Below, in pieces: positions 1-9,175 of a stretch of DNA of 55,082 nucleotides; positions within the stretch are counted from its first letter, which is position 1; each line of letters begins with the position of its first letter. This DNA comes from Nodosilinea sp. LEGE 07298 (GTDB taxonomy: Bacteria > Cyanobacteriota > Cyanobacteriia > Phormidesmidales > Phormidesmidaceae). The translations under genes and the position numbers were made by a program. The stretch is from positions 1-55,082 of the forward strand of contig NZ_JADEXE010000011.1 in assembly GCF_015207265.1 (NCBI RefSeq), written 5' to 3'. Below the pieces are notes generated by a model. That model did not search any database. It saw only the letters and a list, made by a program, of their open reading frames with translations, and had not been told where the DNA came from.

Positions 1-875
1 CCCTTCCCCCGCCAAATCGCATCCGCCACCCGACACACATCGTGCATCTCCGCCCCATCGTGGACGCGCAGAATGTCCGCCCCGCCTGCGATCGCCGCAC
101 AACAGGCCGCCGCCGTACCCCACACTCGCTGCTGGGGGTCGGGCTGGTCGAGAATGTGGCCGATAAAGCTCTTGCGCGAGGGGCCAACCAGCAGCGGGCG
201 GCCCAACTCGCGAAACCGACTGATCTGCCGCAGCAGTTCTAGGCTCTGGGCAGAGGTTTTGGCAAAGCCCAGGCCGGGGTCAACGGCAATCTTGCTGGGT
301 TTAACGCCGACTGCGATCGCCGCTTCGATCTGGTGCTGCAAAAATTCGTAAATCTCGCCCACCATATCGTGATAATCGGTGCGCTGCTGCATGGTAATCG
401 GGGTGCCCCGCAGGTGCATGATCATAATCGGCACGCCCAGGTCGGCCACTGTCGAGAGCATGCCCTTGTCGTAGGTGCCCGCCGAAATGTCGTTAACAAT
501 GTCGACCCCAGCCCGCACCGCCGCCCGCGCCACCGATGACCGCGTGGTATCCACCGAGATAATCGCCTGAGCCAGAATATCGTCGTCATCCCGACGAATG
601 GCTTCAATGACTGGAATCACCCGTTCCAGCTCCTCGGTGCGAGAAATCGACTCAGCCCCAGGCCGGGTTGACTGACCACCAATGTCGAGAATGTCGGTAC
701 CGTGGTGCACCAGGTGGCGAGCCTGGGCCACTGCCCGCTCTACCGTGTTGAACTGGCCACCGTCGCTAAAGCTGTCGGGGGTTACGTTGAGCACTCCCAT
801 CAGATAGGTGCGGCTGCCCCAGATAAAGGTGCGATCGCGAATTGTCCAGGCAGACGGCGCTGCAAGCACAGACAT
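1..875 (-). CDS. folP: dihydropteroate synthase, C-terminus cut by window edge
   Basis: Dihydropteroate synthase joins 6-hydroxymethyl-7,8-dihydropterin diphosphate to p-aminobenzoate in cytosolic folate synthesis. I translated the minus strand from the ATG at 873-875 and it stays open to the left edge (291 codons). The pterin-binding signature MGVLNVTPDSFSDGG lies near residues 26-40, followed by DILDIGGQSTRPGA, the central VDPGLGF motif and GPSRKSFIG, all in the family's order. The C-terminal RVHD motif (ILRVHDGAEMHDV) is present, so only a few residues are missing. No strong ribosome-binding site precedes the ATG. The ABC transporter genes upstream on the same strand end 117 bases before it, with a heptamer hairpin between. 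The family call is secure; the true stop is outside the window. Confidence 0.95.
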   Translation of the reverse strand, partial: MSVLAAPSAWTIRDRTFIWGSRTYLMGVLNVTPDSFSDGGQFNTVERAVAQARHLVHHGTDILDIGGQSTRPGAESISRTEELERVIPVIEAIRRDDDDILAQAIISVDTTRSSVARAAVRAGVDIVNDISAGTYDKGMLSTVADLGVPIMIMHLRGTPITMQQRTDYHDMVGEIYEFLQHQIEAAIAVGVKPSKIAVDPGLGFAKTSAQSLELLRQISRFRELGRPLLVGPSRKSFIGHILDQPDPQQRVWGTAAACCAAIAGGADILRVHDGAEMHDVCRVADAIWRGK

Positions 876-930
876 GGAGGTTGCCTCAGCTAGAATCTCT
901 GCCTAGCTTAAACGAATTAGGAGATATAGA

Positions 931-988
931 GTTTCAGGTATCAGGTTTCAGGTTCTTCCTGACACCTTAAACCCTAAACCTGAAACCC
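931..988. repeat. inverted heptamer-repeat array at the 3' end of the ABC operon
   Basis: Forward 7-mers of the type GTTTCAG (931, 938, 945) are followed after a short loop by reverse-complement 7-mers (961, 968, 975, 982). GTTTCAGGT at 931-939 pairs perfectly with ACCTGAAAC at 978-986. The array stops three bases before the stop codon of the ABC ATPase gene (992-994), so its transcript would end in this hairpin. Other copies lie at 9973-10064 and 51029-51072. Confidence 0.75.
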
Positions 989-991
989 TAG

Positions 992-1714
992 CTACAGCAC
1001 CTTCTCTAAAAACTGCTGAGCGCGATCGCTCTTGGGTGCGCTGAAAAACACATCCGGCGGCGCATCTTCGACCAGATAGCCCCCGTCGAGAAACAAAACG
1101 CGATCGGCCACCTCGCGGGCAAACCCCATCTCGTGGGTGACAATGCACATCGTAATGCCGGTTTTGACCAGAGCTTTCATCACGTCTAGCACTTCCTTCA
1201 CCATTTCGGGGTCGAGGGCGCTGGTGGGCTCATCAAACAGCATCACATCGGGCTCCATGGCCAGGGCGCGGGCGATCGCTACCCGCTGCTTTTGCCCCCC
1301 CGACAGCCGTGAAGGATATTGGTCAGCCTTCTCCGACATCCCTACCTTAGCCAGCAGATCCAGCGCAATTTTGCCCGCATCCGCCTTCGAGAGCCCCCGC
1401 ACCTTCATCGGTGCGTAGGTGAGGTTACTCAACACCGTTTTATGTGGAAACAGGTTGAAATGCTGAAACACCATGCCCACGTTCTGGCGCACCTTGAGAA
1501 TGTCGCACTTGGGTGAGGTAATGTCGATGCTATCGATAAAAATGTGCCCAGCAGTAGGCACCTCCAGCAGGTTAATGCAGCGCAGCAGCGTCGACTTGCC
1601 CGACCCCGAGGGGCCAATAATCGCCACCACCTCCCCGGTATCGACCTGGGTAGAAATGTCCCTCAGCACCTCCAATGGCCCGAAGGATTTGACTAAGTGC
1701 TCGATTCTAATCAC
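992..1714 (-). CDS. polar amino-acid ABC transporter, ATP-binding subunit
   Basis: ATPase of an importer for polar amino acids (GlnQ/HisP type), acting on the cytoplasmic face with the permease encoded just upstream. From the chosen start: Walker [10 protein letters not shown] at about 34-42, Q-loop Gln near 84, signature LSGGQ at 137-141, Walker B ending in DE at 161-162, and the H-loop His near 194. The length of 240 residues is normal for the family. I chose the GTG at 1712-1714 because a GGAGG lies ten bases upstream and the homologous region begins with [11 protein letters not shown]; an upstream in-frame start would add seven residues. The GTG overlaps the permease stop by 8 bp, which points to translational coupling. 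Substrate specificity (glutamine, glutamate or other) cannot be read from this subunit. Confidence 0.93.
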   Translation of the reverse strand: MIRIEHLVKSFGPLEVLRDISTQVDTGEVVAIIGPSGSGKSTLLRCINLLEVPTAGHIFIDSIDITSPKCDILKVRQNVGMVFQHFNLFPHKTVLSNLTYAPMKVRGLSKADAGKIALDLLAKVGMSEKADQYPSRLSGGQKQRVAIARALAMEPDVMLFDEPTSALDPEMVKEVLDVMKALVKTGITMCIVTHEMGFAREVADRVLFLDGGYLVEDAPPDVFFSAPKSDRAQQFLEKVL

Positions 1715-2366
1715 TGCGGCGCATCCTCCGCTCAAGAACTTGGGCTGCCTGGGTTAGCCCCATCACCATGACGTAGTAAATCACCCCTACCACAATCAGC
1801 GGCTCAAAATAGAGAAAGGTCTGACCTGCCACCACCTGAGCCCGCCGCATCAGGTCTAATGCTCCAATAGTAGACACCAGAGCCGAATCTTTCAGTAGCG
1901 CAATGGTCTCATTGACCAGAGCGGGCAGAATATTCTTAAACGCCTGGGGCAAAATAATATCGAGCATCATGGGTCGGTAGGCTACCCCCAGCGACATCGA
2001 CGCCTCCCGCTGGCCTTTATCGACGGCCATAATGCCCGCCCGAATGGTTTCCGAGCTGTAGGCAGCCGAATTGAGCGAGAAGGTAAACACCCCCGCCTCA
2101 ATCGGCGAGATCCTGTAGCCAATTAGCTGGGGAGTGGCAAAGTACACTAGCGCCAGCTGCAAAATCAGCGGTGTGCCGCGAAAAATTGACGTATAAAATT
2201 CCGCAAACCACCGCAGCGGCTTAATGCTGGAGATCTTCAGCAGCGACAGCAGGGTGCCCAGGGTAAACCCCAGCAGCGCCGATAGTACCGTAAACCTGAG
2301 AGTGACTAAAATGCCCTGGATAATAAAGGGCAGCGACGGCAGAATTTGGCCAAAGTCTAGGTTCAT
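1707..2366 (-). CDS. polar amino-acid ABC transporter, permease subunit
   Basis: Inner-membrane permease of the His/Glu/Gln type, with about five hydrophobic segments. The N-terminal part resembles the family motif ([21 protein letters not shown]), and the EAA loop that docks to the ATPase is visible as EASMSLG followed by [14 protein letters not shown] placed the start at the ATG of MNLDFGQ (2364-2366), eight bases after the stop of the binding-protein gene; an upstream start would add eleven residues overlapping that gene. The 3' end overlaps the ATPase start by 8 bp. Only one permease gene is present, so the transporter probably uses a permease homodimer. Confidence 0.92.
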   Translation of the reverse strand: MNLDFGQILPSLPFIIQGILVTLRFTVLSALLGFTLGTLLSLLKISSIKPLRWFAEFYTSIFRGTPLILQLALVYFATPQLIGYRISPIEAGVFTFSLNSAAYSSETIRAGIMAVDKGQREASMSLGVAYRPMMLDIILPQAFKNILPALVNETIALLKDSALVSTIGALDLMRRAQVVAGQTFLYFEPLIVVGVIYYVMVMGLTQAAQVLERRMRRSD

Positions 2367-2374
2367 AGAGGTGA

Positions 2375-3172
2375 CTACTCGGCCCCATCGCCAAACCACT
2401 TGACGATTAGCTCTTCCATCAAACCGCTCGACTCCATTTCGGCCAGCACCTGGTTAAAGTCGTCTACCCGTTCAGAGTCTTTGGGGAATGCGATCGCCGA
2501 CCCCACCGGACCTTCTTCTGGAATCACGACCGCCTCTAGGTCGGGGTTGTTCTCCAAAAATCCCTTCGCCACCGTATCTTCGATAATGGCCGCATCAATA
2601 CGGCCCGACTTCAGCTCCTGCACGATTTCGTTGATGCGGTTGAGGGGTGACAGCTCCATGCCGGGAGTTTCTGTCGCCAAATCTTGGGCTAGCCCCTCCT
2701 GAATTGAGCCCAGCTGTACCCCTACAGTTTTGTCTTCTAAGTCGGCTGGAGACGTAATGCCACTGCCTGAGGGCGAAACAATCGTTTGCTGGGCGGTGTA
2801 GTAAATGTCAGAAAAATCGACGTTTTGCTGGCGTTCTTCGGTAGGGGTCATACCCGCCATCACAAAGTCGGCCCGGCCAGCCTGTAGAGCCGGAATCAGG
2901 CCGTTAAAGTCGATGTTGGTAATTTCGAGGTCGTAGCCCAGCTCGGTAGCAATGTGGCGAGCAATATCGACGTCAAAGCCGACGATTTCTTCGGTACCCC
3001 CGGCGGTCTCCACAAACTCGTATGGAGGGTAGTCGGCAGAGGTGGCCATAGTGAGAACGCCGCCCGCAGCCTCACCGCCCTCAGCAGACTCATTCCCCCC
3101 ACAAGCAGCGGTCAAACTCACCGTGGCCAGCGCCACCGCTGCGGTAGATGCTAAAAACCAACGTCGTTTCAT
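2375..3172 (-). CDS. polar amino-acid ABC transporter, substrate-binding lipoprotein
   Basis: Periplasmic solute-binding protein of family 3 (PBPb fold) feeding the permease downstream. The start is the ATG at 3170-3172 (MKRRWFLAS), preceded by a GGAGAAGAG ribosome-binding site; an upstream start would add 54 residues with no signal character. Residues 1-24 form a signal peptide ending in SLTAAC, so Cys24 is the likely lipidated residue. The mature part has the family pattern (YPPYEFV, VGFDVDIARHIA, GRADFVMAGMTPTEER near the middle, and DAAIIEDTVAKGFL). It is the first gene of a three-gene operon with the permease and ATPase. The ligand is unknown. Confidence 0.92.
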   Translation of the reverse strand: MKRRWFLASTAAVALATVSLTAACGGNESAEGGEAAGGVLTMATSADYPPYEFVETAGGTEEIVGFDVDIARHIATELGYDLEITNIDFNGLIPALQAGRADFVMAGMTPTEERQQNVDFSDIYYTAQQTIVSPSGSGITSPADLEDKTVGVQLGSIQEGLAQDLATETPGMELSPLNRINEIVQELKSGRIDAAIIEDTVAKGFLENNPDLEAVVIPEEGPVGSAIAFPKDSERVDDFNQVLAEMESSGLMEELIVKWFGDGAE

Positions 3173-3379
3173 AGACTCTTCTCCAGCAGTAATCAGGTCT
3201 ACAGGGCTAGGGAAACCTCCCAGAAGCCATAACTCTAAAACACGAGGCTGGATCTTGGCCAGCACCGAGCGACATTCCTGATAGCTTGCAGAGAAAATTT
3301 TGCCCTGGAAGTAATAGGGGCTACCGTTTAGCAAAGTTGCGGTTTTGGTCGGTGGTGGTACCCGATCGCTGGCCTAACT

Positions 3380-3649
3380 TTACGGGACGACATCTTCTGG
3401 CAAAAAGCGATCGCCCAGTTGATTGGTCGACCACTGATATTCGACGTCAATTTTGGCCTGTTTACAGGTTTCTTCGAGCTGGCGCTGCTGCGACAACGCC
3501 TTGCGCAGGGCAACAATCAGCCCCTGCACCTGCATCCGAAGTTGGGGATTTTGGTAGGCCACCGACATAGTCTGCTGTTCAAGCAGTCGCAGCAGCAGTT
3601 CGTAGTGAATGTGGGAAGGTAGCGGGAGCGGTTTGCCTAGATTTGCCAT
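3380..3649 (-). CDS. small conserved cyanobacterial protein (DUF5340-like)
   Basis: An 89-residue soluble protein. It contains PLPSHIHYELLLRLLEQQT and then QVQGLIVALRKALSQQRQLEE, which from memory match a small cyanobacteria-restricted family annotated DUF5340; I could not check this with a search. It is mostly helical, with a Gln/Leu-rich central helix. No catalytic motif is visible and the function is unknown. It lies between the ABC importer and trpC on the same strand, 207 bp upstream of the binding-protein start. The reading frame and the conserved-looking core make it a real gene. Confidence 0.75.
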   Translation of the reverse strand: MANLGKPLPLPSHIHYELLLRLLEQQTMSVAYQNPQLRMQVQGLIVALRKALSQQRQLEETCKQAKIDVEYQWSTNQLGDRFLPEDVVP

Positions 3650-3708
3650 TGCGGTGCCCCAGGGTTCGATCTAATGATTAAACAGGAAGTACTGAAAGAC
3701 CGCAGTAT

Positions 3709-4602
3709 CTATACGGTATTTTTTTCGTAAAGCTGGTCGATGGCAAGCCCAGGGTCGGGCTGCCGAATCAGCGATTCACCAACCAGTACAGCGGTTGCCC
3801 CGGCCGCAGCCACCGCCTTTAGATCTGCCGGGGTGTGAATGCCCGATTCGCTGACGACCAAGGCTTTGCTGGCGTTCAGCTGATCGCGGCGGGCCGTAAT
3901 CAGGTCTGCGGTAGTCTCTAGCCGGGTGGTGAAGGTCTCTAGATCGCGATTGTTAATGCCAATTAGCGCCAGCCCCGGCACCGCCAACACCCGATCGAGT
4001 TCTTCGAGGGTGTGGACTTCGACCAGCACCGCCATGCCCAGAGCCTTGGCGATCTGCACAAAATAAGTCAAATCTTGATCGGTCAAAATAGCGGCGATCA
4101 GCAGCACGGCATCGGCCCCTTTAGATCGGGCCAGATACATTTGATAGGGGTAGATGATGAACTCTTTGCACAGCAGGGGCAGGTCCACCGCCTGACGAAT
4201 TTGGGCCAGGTACTCAAAGTCGCCCTGAAAAAAGGCTTTGTCGGTAAGCACCGAGAGGCAGGTGGCCCCGTGGGCGGCGTAGGTTTGGGCGATCGCCACC
4301 GGGTCAAAGTCGGCCCGCATTACGCCCTGGCTGGGGGAGGCTTTTTTTACCTCGGCGATCAGGGCCGGGGTCGTGCACCCGTCCCGCAGGGCGGCCACAA
4401 AGTCACGCGGCGGCGGCGCATCCAGCACCTGTCGCTGTAAATCGGCCAGGGGCAGTCGCTCTCGCAGAGCGGCCACCTCGGTTTCTTTGTGCCAAACAAT
4501 TTTTTCTAAAATGTGCCTGGGTTCAGCGTCGTCGGCTTTGATTTGATACTGCAAGTTTTTGACCGCAACGGCGGGGTTGGGAGGGCGGCGACGAATCTTC
4601 AT
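3709..4602 (-). CDS. trpC: indole-3-glycerol phosphate synthase
   Basis: TrpC closes the indole ring from CdRP in tryptophan synthesis (cytosolic TIM barrel). The start at [12 protein letters not shown] (ATG 4600-4602) matches the N-terminus usual for the long cyanobacterial form; an upstream start would add 21 unrelated residues. Visible signatures are [27 protein letters not shown] (catalytic Glu/Lys strand), the [12 protein letters not shown] segment, [12 protein letters not shown] and VSESGI, then [13 protein letters not shown] for phosphate binding. The 297-residue length is normal. No other trp genes are nearby, as is usual in cyanobacteria. The 263-bp spacer to lpdA holds three palindromic repeats. 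Confidence 0.95.
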   Translation of the reverse strand: MKIRRRPPNPAVAVKNLQYQIKADDAEPRHILEKIVWHKETEVAALRERLPLADLQRQVLDAPPPRDFVAALRDGCTTPALIAEVKKASPSQGVMRADFDPVAIAQTYAAHGATCLSVLTDKAFFQGDFEYLAQIRQAVDLPLLCKEFIIYPYQMYLARSKGADAVLLIAAILTDQDLTYFVQIAKALGMAVLVEVHTLEELDRVLAVPGLALIGINNRDLETFTTRLETTADLITARRDQLNASKALVVSESGIHTPADLKAVAAAGATAVLVGESLIRQPDPGLAIDQLYEKNTV

Positions 4603-4656
4603 TAATTTTGGAGTTTGGATTGGCAGTTTTAGATTGGGCCAGTGTCTCAATTGTAG

Positions 4657-4860
4657 GGTGGGCACTGCCCACCATTAACCCTGGGAAAAGAGCAGAGTAT
4701 TAGAACCGGGCATGACGCGATCGCAGCAGCAGGTTGGTCGGATCAGGGCAGGGCGGAAAGGTGGGCAATGCCCACCCTACGAGAATTACACTGGGGAATG
4801 GCGACGATCGCGGCTGCGGGTAGATCGAGCGATCGCCAGAGAGAACGGTGGGCAGTGCCC
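4657..4860. repeat. three copies of a GGTGGGCANTGCCCACC palindrome
   Basis: The spacer between trpC (start 4602) and lpdA (stop 4866) holds GGTGGGCACTGCCCACC at 4657-4673, GGTGGGCAATGCCCACC at 4760-4776 and the partial copy GGTGGGCAGTGCCC at 4847-4860. The first two are flanked by GTAGG and CCTAC in opposite senses, so the first two copies are inverted relative to each other. An imperfect copy lies at 32243-32259. The elements look like short mobile or expanded intergenic palindromes. Confidence 0.7.
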
Positions 4861-4865
4861 GCTGA

Positions 4866-6302
4866 TCAGGCGGGGACCACCACCGCTCGCTTAAAGGCCT
4901 CGTCGAGCACCTCCGAGAGGGTGGGGTGGGTGTGCACGCAGAACGACAAGTCGGTAACGGTTTGGCCATTGGCGATCGCATTGGCCGCCTCCTGAATCAG
5001 ATCTGCCGCGTGCATACCAATAATGTGGGCACCGAGAATTTCCCCTGTGTCTTTGCGGTAAATTACCTTGGCCAGCCCGTCCGACTCGCCCTCGGCCAGG
5101 GCCTTGGAGTTGCCCTTAAAGTAGGTGCGCACGGTGTCGATCATAAAGCCCTCGGCCTCGGCCATCAGTTTGGCAGCGGGTTCGGTCATGCCGACAAAGC
5201 TGACCTCAGGGTGGGTAAAGGCCGCTGCCGGAATGCTTAGGTAATTGACGGTGCGAGGCTCGCCGCAGATGGTTTCGATGGTGAGAATACCCTGGGCCGA
5301 GGCCGCGTGGGCCAGCATCATCTTGCCAGTGGCATCGCCGATCGCCCACAGATGGGGCACCGGCTCACCGTTGCGCAGCACCTGTAGGTGGTCGTCTACG
5401 GGAATAAAGCCGCGCCGATCGGCCTCCACGCCAACTCGCTCTAACCCCAGATCTTTGGTAGCAGGAATGCGGCCCGTGGCCACCAGGCAGGCATCAACTT
5501 CCAGGGTTTCGACCACTTCTCGGGTTTCGCGATCGGCTAGCTCGATCACCACAGGCGATCCGGGCGTCACCTTTTGGGCGATCACGCCAGCGCGGGTTTC
5601 GATGTCACGAGGGGCAATCAGCACCCGCTGGGCGATCTTGGCGATGTCGGGGTCGAAGGTAGGCATCAGCTGATCCAGCGCTTCGATGATGGTGACTTCG
5701 CAGCCCAGGGCGGTGTAGACGTCCGAGAACTCCAGGCCGATGTAGCCACTGCCGATGATGGCGATCCAGTCGGGTAGCCAGTCGAGCTTGAGCGCTTCGT
5801 CGCTGGTAAACACCGTTTTGCCGTCGGTCTCAATGCCGGGGGGCACAAAAGGCACCGAACCCGGCGACAGAATGATGTCCTGAGCCGTAACAATTTTTTC
5901 GCCGTCGGGAGTGGCGATCGCTACCTTCTGCTCCCCCGCCAGCCTGGCCCAGCCCTTGACAATATCGACCCCCAGTCGGCTCAGGCTATTGGTCATATCG
6001 CCCTGAATCTTGCTGACCAGGTTTTTGGCGTGGTCGGCGATCGCCTCGCGATCGTAGGTAACATTGCCCACCGAAATACCCAGTGATTTTAGATGGTGCT
6101 CGTTGCGCAGCTCGCGCACCCGGCCAGAGGCCGCCAGCAGAGCCTTAGAGGGAATGCAGCCCCGGTTGACGCAGGTGCCCCCCATCACATCGGCCTCGAC
6201 AATGGCCGTTTTTAGCCCCCGCTTCACCGCGTGCAGGGCAGCCCCATGGCCCCCCACCCCAGCGCCAATAATCAGCAGGTCGTAATCAAATGCGTCGCTC
6301 AC
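4866..6302 (-). CDS. lpdA: dihydrolipoyl dehydrogenase (E3)
   Basis: FAD-dependent E3 subunit that reoxidises dihydrolipoyl groups of pyruvate dehydrogenase and the glycine cleavage system, reducing NAD. From the GTG start: FAD motif GAGVGG near 13-18, redox disulfide CVNRGC at 44-49, a second dinucleotide-binding motif (IGSGYIGLE), the ATGRIPAT segment, and the C-terminal His-Glu dyad in [14 protein letters not shown] preferred the GTG at 6300-6302 because AGGAG lies six bases upstream and the protein then starts [14 protein letters not shown], like its relatives; an upstream ATG at 6359 would add 19 unusual residues. The length is 478 residues. lipA, which makes the cofactor, is at 23.7 kb. 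Confidence 0.95.
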   Translation of the reverse strand: MSDAFDYDLLIIGAGVGGHGAALHAVKRGLKTAIVEADVMGGTCVNRGCIPSKALLAASGRVRELRNEHHLKSLGISVGNVTYDREAIADHAKNLVSKIQGDMTNSLSRLGVDIVKGWARLAGEQKVAIATPDGEKIVTAQDIILSPGSVPFVPPGIETDGKTVFTSDEALKLDWLPDWIAIIGSGYIGLEFSDVYTALGCEVTIIEALDQLMPTFDPDIAKIAQRVLIAPRDIETRAGVIAQKVTPGSPVVIELADRETREVVETLEVDACLVATGRIPATKDLGLERVGVEADRRGFIPVDDHLQVLRNGEPVPHLWAIGDATGKMMLAHAASAQGILTIETICGEPRTVNYLSIPAAAFTHPEVSFVGMTEPAAKLMAEAEGFMIDTVRTYFKGNSKALAEGESDGLAKVIYRKDTGEILGAHIIGMHAADLIQEAANAIANGQTVTDLSFCVHTHPTLSEVLDEAFKRAVVVPA

Positions 6303-6464
6303 AGCAGGCTCCTGAACAGGTGATCCAAAAACAGGGTTACTTAGTTGAAGGTGGGACAATGGAGAGCTTTAACCCCAGAGACCCCCAAGGGCATTGACCC
6401 TACATAAGGACTAAAGTTTTCTTTCATTCTTGACTACCAGGGGCAATCAGACAACTCCTCGACC

Positions 6465-7253
6465 TCAAACCTCTACCACCGATCGCTGTCGCCGCGCCTC
6501 GTAGAGCAGTAGTGCTGCCGCAATCCCTACATTTAGCGATTCTACTGCCCCCGCCATCGGGATGCACACCTCCACTGTGGCCTGTCGCTGCAGGGCTTTA
6601 GACAGCCCGGCCCCTTCGTTACCCAGCACAATCACCGTCGGCTGGGTAAAGTCTACCGACCAGTAATCCGTGGTGGCGTGGGAACTGGTGGCCACTAGCT
6701 GCACTCCAGCCTGATCCCACTCTGTCACGACAGAACTCAGATCATCTACCACCGCGAGGGGTAGCCGAAACCACTGGCCCGCCGAGGCCCGCAACACCTT
6801 GGGATGGTCGGGAGCCACGCTGTCGGCGCTGAGCCACAGGCCCTCGGCTCCGGCGGCTACCGCCGTGCGAATGATGGTGCCCAGGTTGCCGGGGTCTTGC
6901 AGGGTTTCCACCACCAGCCCAATGCCCTGAATCGCTGGATTTGGAGAACGAAAGACTTGGGGAGCGATCGCCACCACCCCATCAGGATGCTGAGTCGTGG
7001 CCATACCTTCTAGCACCGCCGCAGACACCTGCTCGACGCGATCGGCCCGCTGCTCCAGGGCTAGGGCTAGATCGGCATGAGCTTGCTGCCACTCAGGGGT
7101 GTAGCAGGCAACTTGTAGGGGATAGTCAGCGGCCAAGGCTTCCTGGATCAGGTGAGTGCCTTCGAGCAGAAATTGGGCCTGCGATCGCCGTACTTTGGCC
7201 TGATGCAGCTTGCGAATAAACTTAACCAGAGGATTTTGCAGGCTCGTAAGCAT
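6465..7253 (-). CDS. SpoU/TrmH-family RNA 2'-O-methyltransferase
   Basis: A 262-residue SAM-dependent RNA ribose methyltransferase with the trefoil-knot (SPOUT) fold. The three family motifs are in order: motif 1 VVETLQDPGNLGTIIRTA, motif 2 VLGNEGAGLS, motif 3 IPMAGAVESLNVGIAAALLLYE. An N-terminal SpoU substrate-binding domain (about 1-100) includes the typical opening NPLVKFIRKLHQAKVR and FLLEGTHLIQEAL. This arrangement is common to RlmB and YsgA/TsnR-like enzymes, so the exact RNA target (23S rRNA or tRNA) is not decided. It lies just downstream of tRNA-Leu on the same strand. Confidence 0.88.
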   Translation of the reverse strand: MLTSLQNPLVKFIRKLHQAKVRRSQAQFLLEGTHLIQEALAADYPLQVACYTPEWQQAHADLALALEQRADRVEQVSAAVLEGMATTQHPDGVVAIAPQVFRSPNPAIQGIGLVVETLQDPGNLGTIIRTAVAAGAEGLWLSADSVAPDHPKVLRASAGQWFRLPLAVVDDLSSVVTEWDQAGVQLVATSSHATTDYWSVDFTQPTVIVLGNEGAGLSKALQRQATVEVCIPMAGAVESLNVGIAAALLLYEARRQRSVVEV

Positions 7254-7287
7254 GACTACATCCCCTGGTTAACCGTTTACCGATGAA

Positions 7288-7371
7288 TGCGGAACCCGGG
7301 ACTTGAACCCGGATGTTATTGCTAACACTAGGACCTGAACCTAGCGCGTCTACCAATTCCGCCAGTTCCGC
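7288..7371 (-). tRNA. trnL-CAG: tRNA-Leu (anticodon CAG)
   Basis: The minus strand folds as a class II tRNA. The acceptor stem is GCGGAAC/GTTCCGC with discriminator A, and the D-arm contains GGTAGACGCG. The anticodon stem CTAGG/CCTAG encloses the loop TTCAGGT (anticodon CAG, decoding CUG). A long variable arm GTTAGCAATAAC follows, and the T-loop sequence is GGTTCAAGTCC. No CCA is encoded. The length is 84 nt. No intron is present; the intron-bearing cyanobacterial tRNA-Leu is the UAA species. Confidence 0.95.
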
Positions 7372-7567
7372 TGGCCGGGCGTTTTTTATGAACGCCGCGA
7401 CTTGTAATCATGCACCCATAGAGCACCAGAGTCAAGCGTTTGAAAAAAGATTTCGTGATTCTGAATGAATCAGCTATCCTGATGTGGCCAAGTTTGGCAA
7501 ATGGATCTGGATTGCTATGGCGAAATTGATGGTTTCGGGTAGAATCTAGACGAAAATTTGGGGAAAA

Positions 7568-8935
7568 GTGGAGTTATCAGTTGTGGAGGACACCGCCATC
7601 GTTACATCCATTGGTTTGCCCAACCCCTTAACCGCTGCCGAGGCGGATGGTGCTGTGCTCGAGATCACTGGCGGTGCTCCCTTAGCAGGCCAGGTCACCA
7701 TTAGCGGAGCCAAAAATTCAGCCTTAGTCGTAATGGCAGGTACGCTGCTCTGCTCACAGCCCTGCCGCATTCGCAATATCCCCAACCTGATGGATATTGC
7801 TCGCATGGGTGAGGTGCTAACCGCCCTAGGGGTCAAGCTCAAGCGCGAGGGCGATGCCCTCACCGTCGATGCCAGCACCATTGCCCACACCAAAGCCCCC
7901 TACGACGTTGTCAGTCGGCTGCGGGCCAGCTTTTTTGTCATTGGTCCACTGCTCGCCCGCATGGGGGTAGCGCGCATTCCCCTGCCCGGCGGTTGTGCGA
8001 TTGGGGCACGCCCGGTTGAGCTACACGTCCGTGGGTTGCAGGCGATGGGGGCCGATGTACACATTGAGCACGGCACCGTTCACGCCTACGTACCCGGCAG
8101 CGGTGGACGGCTCAAGGGAGCCAAAATCTACCTCGACTACCCCAGCGTGGGAGCCACCGAAACCCTGATGATGGCTGCCACCCTAGCGGACGGCGAAACC
8201 ATTATTGAAAATGCTGCCCAAGAGCCTGAGGTGACCGATCTAGCCAACTTCTGCCGAGCCATGGGGGCGCGGATTCGCGGGGCGGGCACCAACACTATTA
8301 CTATCGTGGGCGTACCCAGCCTGCACAGCACCGACTACGGCATTATTCCAGACCGCATCGAGGCGGGTACGTTTTTGGTGGCCGGGGCCATTACCCGTTC
8401 CGAAATCAGCATTGCTCCCATTATTCCTGAGCACTTAACCGCCGTAATTGCCAAGCTCCACGAAATTGGCGGCCAGGTCATTACCGACGGCCCCAACCGA
8501 GTGCGCTACGTGCCGTCCCACTCTATTGCGCCTACCGATATTCAGACCGGGCCGTTCCCCGGCTTCCCTACCGATATGCAGGCCCAGTTTATGGCCCTGA
8601 TGGCGGTCTGCGAAGGCAGCAGCCTGATCACCGAAACAGTGTTTGAAAATCGCCTGCGCCACGTGGCTGAACTCAACCGCATGGGGGCTGATATTCGCCT
8701 TAACGGCAACTGCGCCATTATTAAAGGTGTACACCAGCTCTCCGGTGCGCCGGTGCTGGCCACTGACTTGCGGGCCTCGGCTGCTCTGGTGTTGGCAGGG
8801 CTTGCGGCCAAGAGTACCACTACCATTCAGGGCTTACACCACCTCGATCGCGGTTACGACGACCTAGAGGGCAAGCTGCGCCTGCTGGGGGCTAACCTGC
8901 ACCGCTACACCGATGGGGTAACGGTACCGGTATAG
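7568..8935 (+). CDS. murA: UDP-N-acetylglucosamine 1-carboxyvinyltransferase
   Basis: MurA transfers enolpyruvate from PEP to UDP-GlcNAc, the first committed step of peptidoglycan synthesis in the cytosol. Visible features are GAKNSALV with the substrate-binding Lys near 49, the catalytic Cys at 143 in [15 protein letters not shown] (the fosfomycin-target residue), [13 protein letters not shown], and [12 protein letters not shown] with [18 protein letters not shown]. The length of 455 residues is slightly long because of a 30-residue N-terminal extension. The start is GTG 7568; a second in-frame GTG at 7583 is possible, since both lie close to GGGG or GGAGG tracts. Two inverted repeats follow the stop codon. 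Confidence 0.95.
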   Translation: MELSVVEDTAIVTSIGLPNPLTAAEADGAVLEITGGAPLAGQVTISGAKNSALVVMAGTLLCSQPCRIRNIPNLMDIARMGEVLTALGVKLKREGDALTVDASTIAHTKAPYDVVSRLRASFFVIGPLLARMGVARIPLPGGCAIGARPVELHVRGLQAMGADVHIEHGTVHAYVPGSGGRLKGAKIYLDYPSVGATETLMMAATLADGETIIENAAQEPEVTDLANFCRAMGARIRGAGTNTITIVGVPSLHSTDYGIIPDRIEAGTFLVAGAITRSEISIAPIIPEHLTAVIAKLHEIGGQVITDGPNRVRYVPSHSIAPTDIQTGPFPGFPTDMQAQFMALMAVCEGSSLITETVFENRLRHVAELNRMGADIRLNGNCAIIKGVHQLSGAPVLATDLRASAALVLAGLAAKSTTTIQGLHHLDRGYDDLEGKLRLLGANLHRYTDGVTVPV

Positions 8936-8941
8936 AATATC

Positions 8942-9011
8942 GCTAGGGCGGGGCCTTAAGCTACAGACCTAGCCCAAGGCAAGCATTAACGGGCGATCGC
9001 CCCGCCCTAGC
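8942..9011. repeat. 13-bp inverted repeat downstream of murA
   Basis: GCTAGGGCGGGGC at 8942-8954 is exactly complementary to GCCCCGCCCTAGC at 8999-9011, with 44 bases between that contain a HIP1 octamer. It begins seven bases after the murA stop and could form the outer stem of a 3' UTR structure. Confidence 0.7.
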
Positions 9012-9029
9012 TGTCAAAATCGGCGTTTC

Positions 9030-9073
9030 ATACGAATCGACCCTGCTGTTACGACGGTGGGGTCGATTCGTAT
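9030..9073. terminator. 14-bp stem-loop after murA, terminator-like
   Basis: ATACGAATCGACCC at 9030-9043 pairs perfectly with GGGTCGATTCGTAT at 9060-9073 across a 16-base loop. No clear U-tract follows (TGGTTAAG), so it may be a processed 3' end or a protein-binding dyad rather than a classical intrinsic terminator. It lies 102 bases before the linker gene. Confidence 0.5.
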
Positions 9074-9175
9074 TGGTTAAGAAAAGCATCAAAACCATCG
9101 ACCAGAATTCGTCCCTGGGCAGTCTGAGCGTAAGCCACAAGATGGTTGATACTCTCTTTTGCAGGAAGGTTTGCC

